From assembly GCF_030272615.1 (NCBI RefSeq), contig NC_081411.1, forward strand, positions 824,348,397-824,412,396: a DNA stretch of 64,000 nt. The letters are read 5' to 3'. A program made the translations under genes and the position numbers. Below, one piece after another: positions 56,623 through 64,000 of the stretch. This DNA comes from Cryptomeria japonica (Eukaryota; Streptophyta; Pinopsida; Cupressales; Cupressaceae). The notes beneath the pieces were generated by a model. The model saw nothing but the letters and a program-made list of their open reading frames with translations. It did not search any database and had not been told where the DNA came from. Positions within the stretch are counted from its first letter, which is position 1. Each line of letters opens with the position of its first letter.

Positions 56623-58168
56623 TGTTAATCTTAGAGGATCCGGTTAATACTAAGAGGGGGAGTGAATCAATATTAACAACAATTTAAAATCAGAAACTTA
56701 GACTTATAAAACTTTCACCAAATCAAACTTTAACCATCAATAAACTTGTTTACCAGTATCGGTATTTGTTGATAGACATTTGCTTAAACTAATATATCAA
56801 TGTTGCACATTAAGTGTTCATTAACCATGCATAAACTGAAAGTAAATCATAACATCACATCAAAACATTCACCACATGAACACCATGATTTTCACGTGGA
56901 AACCCAAATAGGGAAAAACCACAGTGGGAATTGGTACCCACAATAATTGTGCACTCTTTTGGAATGTGCCCTGTTAGGAGCCTAGCCCGGTTAGGAGCTT
57001 ACAAAGATGCCCTGTTAGGAGTAGACCCTATTAGGAGTCACTCGGTTAAGGGATTTACCTCAGCCCTGTTAGGAGCTTTGATCTGTTAGGATCAACCTCA
57101 CAAGAGGATTGAGAACTCAGATGTTGAGTTACCCTATTAGGGAATTTACAATATAAGGCATGTCAGGACCTACCCAGTTAAGGGATTTTGTCTTCTGCAA
57201 CTATTAGGGAGCAACAGTGAATTATCTATTTTTTGCACTTAACTGCTTGCTTGATCAAATCCAATTAAGCTCTTAGTCTGCAACACTTTGGTAGATCTTC
57301 TCACACTCTCATTCGACTTCACACTCTTCTCAAGACCACCAACTAACACTACAAACATCATCTATACCGACATAAACAACTTTTACAACTAGGTCGACAA
57401 GAAAACCCTAGATACATCAAGATTTTATAATACAGATCATCAAGGATCATATCAGATCAGTACAACATTTTACAAGACAATATCAACCTTAGAATGATCA
57501 TAAGTCATCACAGCAAGTCAATCTGATAGGTTGTTAATCCACAAAACATTCTTCCAAGTGCTTCTCTAATTCCCAAGAAATTCCATCTTCAAGCACGCCA
57601 AAACAATAATTCAATTTTCCATCCAGGTTGTGCCACATCATCTTAAACATTTGAACTTGATATAGATCACCGCCAAACCAAAAATCATTACCGGTTAAGA
57701 TAATTATTTACCGGTCCTTAAGCCCTTCTTAAACCCTAGCAAAAACTCAATGGAAATTATAAAAATAACTTTTGGTTGTCACCACATGATGCGGTTTTAG
57801 TCAGATACATGTTATAATGATACAAACTTACATTCCAAACCACAAAGTCTCAATCATCACCAATCATTAGATACAATCAAAATATTTGATTGTTTACTGG
57901 TTAAGGTCCTAATTCGCAGTTCCCTGATTTTTTACCAGTAAGCTCTTTCTGGTAGACCAAAAAGAATTAGATAAAAAAGTACAACATAAGTAAGCATAAT
58001 CATAAACATCAGTTACCATCAATGACAACATAAATAACTGATCAATGTCATCGATCCCATGAATCTCAATATCTTCATCACAACTCAACTATATCATCAC
58101 CAACAGTCCTTTACCAGTTCAGCCAACATTCTCCATCTGCATCATCAGTTATGCCAATCATGCCAATA
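56623..58168 (-). repeat. Second-layer Copia 5' LTR
   Basis: 1546 bp, partner of 43590-45113. The far end reads GCCAATA, a one-base change from GCCAACA. Confidence 0.92.
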
Positions 58169-58173
58169 TTGGA

Positions 58174-59715
58174 TACATGGTAGACAAATTTTATGATTTA
58201 AAATTCAAGAATGGTAAATGCAAGAACTTAAATGCCCCCAGTATAGAGATTGCATTTGGAACTAAGACTGAAGGTAATATCTTTCATTTGAATGCTAGTG
58301 AGAAAAGTTGCTTGAATGCTCAGATTGATGAGAATTGGTTGTGGCATAGGAGAATGTTTCATGTTAATTTTGATTCAATGATTAAGATCAGTTCTACACA
58401 AGTTGTTAGAGATTTGCCTAAAATTGTTAAGCCTACTAGTTCGATATATAAATAATGTCGAATGGGTAAGCAAACAATGATTTCTTTCAAGAGCAAGTAG
58501 TATACATCTGATGGATTGCTAGATCTTGTACATACTAACCTATGTGGACCTACAACATTAGAAGTGTCAGGGTGACAAATATTTTATGTTACTAATTGAT
58601 GATTATTCCAGGATGATGTGGGTTATCTTTTTGAAGGAGAAATCAAAAAAATTAGATAAATAAAAGATACTCAAAGAAAAGGTTGAAACTAAGACAAGAT
58701 TGAAAGTGAAATGTCTGAGATCTAACAGAGGAGGAGAATTTTTTCCAGTGAGTTTGATTCATTTTGTGAGAAGCATGGGATTAGAAGACAATTATCTACT
58801 CTTAGAACCCCACAACATAATGGAGTTATTGAAAGAAAGAATATGACTGTCTTGGATGCTGCTAGGAGTATGCTAATTGAAGGGAATGTTCCAAAGATCT
58901 ATTGGAGATAACCTGTTAGTAGTATTGTTTACACATTCAATTGAGTTCATATAAAAGGTGATACTAGTAAGACTCCTTATGAGATATGGTTTGTTCATGT
59001 TCCTACCATGAGATATTTTAGAATTTTTGGTAGCAAGTGTTATATCAAGAGATATGATGACATAGGAAAGTTTGATGCAAGAAGTGATGAAGGAATTTTC
59101 TTGGGATATTCAACAAAGAGATAAGTCTACCAGTGCTACAATAAGAGACTGAGAAAGATAGTGGAAAGTGTAAATGTGAAGGTTGATGAGAACCTTGGAA
59201 AAGAGATCAATCCATGTGGATATGATGATGATCTCAACATGTTTTTCTAATGCCTATTCAGACTAAAGAACTGAAAATGATCTGATAGAGACAGTTAATC
59301 TAGATATTGTTGCTGCTAATGGATAGGCACAAGAACCTAAAAATTAGAATAATCAAAAGACTTTGAGGTATGTAAGATTGAATCATTCCGAAAATCAGAT
59401 TATTGGTGATAAAAATAAAGGTGTGATGACTGGAAGAAGGTTAGTTGTTGAAGAGGTATGTTTGATTTCCAAAATTGAACCTAAAGATGTTGTTGAAGCT
59501 TTCAAAGATGAAAATTGGATGAGAGCTATGGAAGAAGAATTAGATCAGATGGAAAAGAACAACAAATGGGAGCTTGTGCCTAGACCTAAAGATAAGAATA
59601 TGATTGGTACTAAATGGGTATTCAAGAACAAATTGAATGAAGCCAGTGAAATTGTTAGAAATAAAGAAATACTGGTATGCAAATGATATTCACAGAAAGA
59701 TGGTGATGCTCTATG
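58174..59715 (+). pseudogene. pol: Outer Copia GAG-pre-integrase, integrase and start of RT
   Basis: Continues the outer element after the TTGGA duplication: YMVDKFYDLKFKNGKC, then NWLWHRRMFHVNFDSM (zinc-region His residues). The integrase core can be followed through TPQHNGVIERKN and ARSMLIEGNVPKIYWR to FRIFGSKCYIKRYDD and EGIFLGYSTKR, with many stops. After a linker, 59363-59686 is open: ENWMRAMEEELDQMEKNNKW and GTKWVFKNKLNE, the start of RT. It ends within KGYSQKDG, where a minus-strand LTR begins. The second integrase Asp is lost in shifted, stop-ridden text. Confidence 0.88.
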
Positions 59716-61133
59716 AAATGGGGGAAGGTTAGACTAGAACCTATAGTGGAATAACACACAAAAAACTAAGAAACTGTTAGTGTTAATCAACCAAAAACTA
59801 ATCTAAGCAGCCATATCAAAAGAGACACCAAAAACATGAAAGAATATTTAACTATGAAATTAAATATAACGAGACATCTCCAAATGCCTCCTAACATGCT
59901 CTTATCTCTTTCTCCTTTGTTCCTCTCCTCTCCAAGTTTCAAACTAGTGTAGCTCTCAACAACGTTTTGCACTATGGATGCTTATGGAGGTTCAAGATTG
60001 AAATGCTTTACTCTAAAATACTATACAAATGTGAATAAAAGCTAATACTAGATGCTATGATGCTAAAATGATTTATTTTAGACCAAAATAACAAGATATT
60101 AGTGGTTTATGCTAAATTCTCTCTAAAATTCTCTATAACTTAGATGCATACAATTTTTCTGGATCTGGATTATGAAGAAATGGGCTCTATTTATAGGAAA
60201 AATGGAGCAATGGATGGTTGAGATTGAGTAATCTCAACAAAGGCGAGGATTGAATGATATTCAATCTATGTGAGGGATTTCAACCCAATCCCAAGATGAC
60301 AAGTGTCCATATGAGATAGGTTGAGAGGAGAGGGAATAAGCATTAAATGCTTGACATGACCTGAGAGTTAACTTGGGAGTTAAGGTCAAGGTTGGATTGA
60401 GTGAATAAATTCTTTATTCAAAGAATAAAGATTTTATCCAATGGATAGACTCTTGTGCAAAGGCAAAAGGGATAACCATGGTCAGAGCAAAAAATGCTTG
60501 AGGAGACACATGAGTGCAAGTTGAATTAACCATAAATGGTTATGTAAGAGCCATTAATGGTTATGTAAGAGCCATTAGTGGTTTTGGAAGACTTTAGAGG
60601 TTAGTTTGTTGAACACACAAAGCATTAAATGTTTTTCAAAGACTTTGAGGTCTTTGAGAAGTGACTTAAAGTTGTTTAGGAATGTGACAATAATTAGGGG
60701 ATGGATTTGGTTAATTAGGAAGGGTTTAGAAGAATCTAGAAGGGGGTTTAGGAATGCAAGTGGATTTGGTGGGTGAAGGAAAATAGAATTTTAATTAAAA
60801 TAAAATTAATTTATTTCAATAAATGTGTGCAAGTTGCATTTGTAGGAAAATGCAAGTGGGGGGATAAATGATTTAAATAAATGTTTTATTTAATTTATTT
60901 AAAAGAGGAAAAGGAGATTTAATGAAATAAATATGATTTATTCATTTAATTGATTTGTGAATTTGGTTGAATTAATTAATTAAAATAAATTGAATAATTT
61001 ATATAATTAATAGGAGAATGTTTGAAGATGAATTAATTAAATGTTAATTTAATTAACCGATGGCTAGTGGGTTTTTAATCAAATAAATAGCAAATATTCA
61101 TTTAATTAAAATGGATAGATTTATGTGACTACA
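59716..61133 (-). repeat. Minus-strand 3' LTR of a D/E-like element (left border approximate)
   Basis: In minus orientation it starts TGTAGTCACATAAATC next to a polypurine tract, has an AT-rich first half like D LTRs and a TATA box (CTATAAATAGAGCC). It ends within about 20 bp of the point where the outer Copia RT text stops. That border lacks a readable duplication because the element's other end is not identified. Confidence 0.65.
60190..60200 (-). promoter_or_regulatory. LTR TATA box
   Basis: CTATAAATAGA on the minus strand, about 930 bp into the LTR, leaving an R/U5 part of about 450 bp. Confidence 0.55.
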
Positions 61134-61149
61134 TTTGCCCCTCTTTGAG
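61134..61149 (-). other. Polypurine tract of the 59.7-61.1 kb LTR
   Basis: On the minus strand CTCAAAGAGGGGCAAA abuts the LTR; the same core, AAAGAGGGG, serves families D and E. Confidence 0.8.
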
Positions 61150-61573
61150 ACGGTGCGGTTTATTGCGTCATTTCAAAGAAAGAAAAATAGGTGTGAAGAA
61201 ATGCCCCATAAAATGTTAATTTAATGGGTGGTATGCTTCATTGAGGGATGGGCTGAGAAATTTTGAAAAATCGGGTGATCTCTCAAAAAAGAATGAAAAT
61301 TGGTAGGGTGATAGAAGAGAAGAAGTTAGCCATGTTAGTGAAAAGTAGAAGAAATCAAAGATAAAATGGAGAAATGGGAGGCTCAGGAAGTTCACAGGGA
61401 CCACGGCGGTGAGCGGGGGAAAATTACGGTTATGGCAAAGGGTTTATATGGGGAGAAAGGGGTGAATACAGACTCATTTGTATCCGTGACCATAGTGAAA
61501 CTTTAGCTCTGATAGTGACTTTCTGGAAGAGCAAGGAGCAGTCAGGATGTCAGTACCCATAGTAGAGTAGAGT
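61150..61573. other. Internal 3' region of the same element
   Basis: GCGTCATTTCAAAGAAAG at 61165 mirrors text beside the D tract (29440-29455, reversed). No gene can be supported. A TATA-like TTTATATGG (61444-61452) with an ATG about 95 bp later on the plus strand has the spacing of the D/E antisense units, but only six codons follow. Confidence 0.4.
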
Positions 61574-64000
61574 TGTAGTGCCCCGCCAGGAAACCCCTAA
61601 GGGTTTAAGTTAAAAACTCTCAATTAGAGTGCAAATTTTTTTTTTTTAAAATAATAATTAAGAGCGTTAATACAAAGTTACAACATTAAGATAGTTTGAA
61701 GTTAACTCAGTTCATAATTAGACACGACATTGAAATACATTGGAGTTATCTGTCAACTTAGACATCACAGCGGAAGGTTCAAACAATCCTAAGGAGTTTC
61801 CTAACGCGATTACATAACCTTACACCTAACTCAACTTGCGTCATTAGATCCATTAATTCTGGATATCTTAATTACGAGATATTGCATATATCTTGATTAT
61901 ATATATGTGTTCAATGGTTTAACACCTTATATCTTTAGGAGCGTTCAAATACTTTGGTGGTTAGGAGGCCATTGAGGAGTTATTTATTTATTGCACTTTA
62001 ATTCATAATTACTGTAAGAGGCCCCCAAAAGGGTTCATGTGATTAATATAATGAAGATCATTCCTTGGTTTTGTGGTACCCTTTCACAATTGATTTCATC
62101 CTTTAATGCTATAAATGTGCTTAATGAGATACGATCGTTTAGGATCAAACTATGATTTGTAAAGCGAAGGTTCCATCATTTGATTTAAAGTATTCACTCA
62201 CATTTGATATATATATTTCTTAAATATTTAAAAAATATGGTTAATAAGATAAATTTGTTTCTTTCGGATTAAACTTCCACGAGTAGAGTGAGGTCTCTTC
62301 ATTTGTTATCATGCGTAGCCTACTAATGAGTTGAATTTCTTTTATGAAAGGTATAATGTGAGTAGCCATGGAATTCATTTGAAGTTTTAATAATGCAAGT
62401 AAATGGGCTAATTTTCATTAAGATGGGTCTGCATTACAACACACGAGAGCATCCTTCAATTTAAAGATTCGTTAACTAGATGACATTCATCATTTCAAGA
62501 TTAGAGAGATAAGATCATAATGACGTCCTTCTATTCGGATTAAAATACCATTATCTTATTGCATATCTCTTTTTTTTTTTTGTTAGATGAAAGTAATATG
62601 TGAGAGATACTTTTACTAGGATTAATGTGTAAACAACAAATCGATTACTTTCCCATTTTAGATTAATTTTAGTAATCATGAGGGATTCCTTTTATAAGGG
62701 ATTAAAATATGGATATCTAATTGAGTTCACCCAATAAAATAAATCTGGTGAGGATTATTGATTAAAATTACAACATAAATTACTAAGTATATTCATCCAA
62801 TATACAACATGAATTACCTAATTGAGTCCACACGATTATCATTTTACTCTAGTGAGGAATATAGTTAAGGTTAAAGTGTGAAATAACTTAATGAATCATC
62901 CAATGCAATGAAGCATAATTAACATGGCGTGAATTTCATTCACTAAGGCAAAAGGATAGATGTTGATATGATGTTCAACCTTTAGATTTCAATCTAGGAA
63001 TGGTGACATAAATTTTAACTTTGTTTCCTTTTTACGTCCATTCCATTTATATACTTAATAACAAGTTAATCCAATAAAGAAAACTAGCAAGGTTCCTTCC
63101 ATTATTACTACGTTCATTTAACCTTATCAAAATACTCCTTTCCACAACTCTAATTACAATATTTTAAATGCTTGCCATAACCATGATTCACCAAGTTTTA
63201 TGAACTTAAATAACTACATTTATCCATATGAATAATGTCATGCACTTAAATTTGAATTCATTAAATTTCCACCATACACTCATGCAAGAATTACAACCAT
63301 CCATGATAATTTAAAACATAAAACAAGCACGCTATAAACATCACATAACACAGATATGATCTCGGAGTTCACCCCGGATGGGCTACATCTCCAGGTCTGC
63401 TCAACTGCAAGACCCTTTTGGTATTATATCGTTAGAAATACATGATTTATAAGTCTTTACATCTTTGCCTCTTAGGCGAACTCAACCAATAAACAATAGA
63501 CACCTCATTCGGAGTTTACATAATGATCCCTTCTAGAGTGGATCCAACTGAAACACTTCAAAGCAAAAACAAGGATTTCTTAACTGGTGGCACCTTAAAT
63601 GGAGACTTGACCGACGTTGGTCAGACAAAGGCATTCAGAAGACGGTGACCCAACATACCTATCTAGGCCATGCTATTATAACAAACGCATCAAATTTCCA
63701 AAATAATAAGCCATGCTCAAGCGTTAACAGGTAATTACAACACTCTCTCAAGTTGACTTAAACATCTAAACAAATTAATTAATCCTTAGAAGAAACACTA
63801 ATGACAAGTTGGTTTACGACAATAGTCTAGCCCCTTCTCTAACAACTCAAAAAAAATTCTCCTTTTTCTATAAGAACAAATTACATTGAGAGCGACTGAA
63901 GAAATGGAAAAGCATTACCGAGCTAAAACAAGCTTCTATTGCATACATTTAAAAATTAAAGACCATTCCCTCCACTCGATTTACTCATTATCATATAATT
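61574..64000. other. Probable start of another LTR element, otherwise unassigned
   Basis: TGTAGTGCCCCGCCAGGAAA is a sharp change from the preceding text and begins with TG like an LTR. The following 2.4 kb is AT-rich with no coding pattern, domain or match to other parts of the window. A matching end would lie beyond the window edge. Confidence 0.35.

Larger units (their letters stand above)
43590..58168 (-). mobile_element. Second-layer minus-strand Copia element, internally deleted, TSD TTGGA
   Basis: LTRs are 1524 bp (43590-45113) and 1546 bp (56623-58168), both starting TGTTAATCTTAGAGGAT(C/T)(C/T)GG. PBS lies at 56609-56620 and a polypurine tract next to the left LTR. The host sequence has perfect TTGGA duplications. 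Subtracting its own two insertions leaves gag, a knuckle, the protease start, then directly the end of RT and RNase H. Integrase and most of RT were deleted. Because two further elements landed in it, it is older than both. Confidence 0.92.
41386..59715 (+). mobile_element. Outermost plus-strand Copia element of the nest, 3' part lost
   Basis: Parts in order are a 5' LTR, PBS, gag, and start of protease (to 43584), then, after the inserted element, the remaining protease/GAG-pre-integrase, integrase and the start of RT (58174-59715). The insertion duplicated TTGGA (43585-43589 and 58169-58173). The element breaks off inside RT where a minus-strand LTR begins, so its 3' LTR is missing or lies beyond the window. 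It is the oldest layer here and the most damaged. Confidence 0.85.

Overview
This window looks like intergenic, repeat-packed nuclear DNA from a land plant with a large genome. A gymnosperm would fit, but the sequence alone does not prove it. I found no intact host gene, tRNA, rRNA or CRISPR array. Almost all that can be recognised is LTR-retrotransposon material, much of it nested element inside element. Many boundaries are exact because TG...CA ends, target-site duplications (TSDs), primer-binding sites (PBS) and polypurine tracts (PPT) can be read directly.

Layout. 1-2158: 5' part of a minus-strand Copia element cut by the window edge. 2641-7880: a decayed minus-strand LINE ORF1 (DUF4283-like) split by a small Ty3/Gypsy chromovirus (2939-6904, TSD AGTAG) that has lost protease and RT. 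8946-10555: an old Copia LTR. 10992-20096: a solo LTR of an AT-rich family (called D here) split by a minus-strand Ty3 element (12216-20034) that carries gag and protease but no RT, RNase H or integrase. 20097-29479: three fragments of an antisense gene with a Plant Mobile Domain (PMD), alternating with D-family LTR pieces. 29480-41385: a D LTR split by a 10.7-kb plus-strand element (called E; 29775-40509, perfect TSD CTTTC) whose only long reading frame has no domain I recognise. 41386-59715: a deep Copia nest. A plus-strand Copia contains a minus-strand Copia (43590-58168, TSD TTGGA). That one contains another minus-strand Copia (46290-53035) and, in its gag, a solo Copia LTR (53405-55852, TSD ATGAC). 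The solo LTR is itself split by a solo LTR of the 12-20 kb Ty3 family (53472-54712, TSD AACAG). 59716-61573: a minus-strand LTR with its PPT. 61574-64000: the start of what may be another LTR element.

How the parts work together. None of the elements seen whole has an intact complement of enzymes, so any movement now would need proteins supplied in trans. The gag-protease element and element E share a PBS complementary to the 3' end of tRNA-Trp, while the Copia elements and the chromovirus use an initiator-Met PBS. D and E share the first bases of the LTR and the PPT, and both carry a promoter-like unit on the antisense strand just inside the 3' LTR. In D that unit drives the PMD gene; in E the promoter and start remain but the PMD is gone. 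The best candidates for an undescribed system are family E, with its 20-bp-period repeats near both ends and its unknown protein, and the antisense PMD unit of D/E. Identities, ages and lineage names were not computed; they come from reading motifs.
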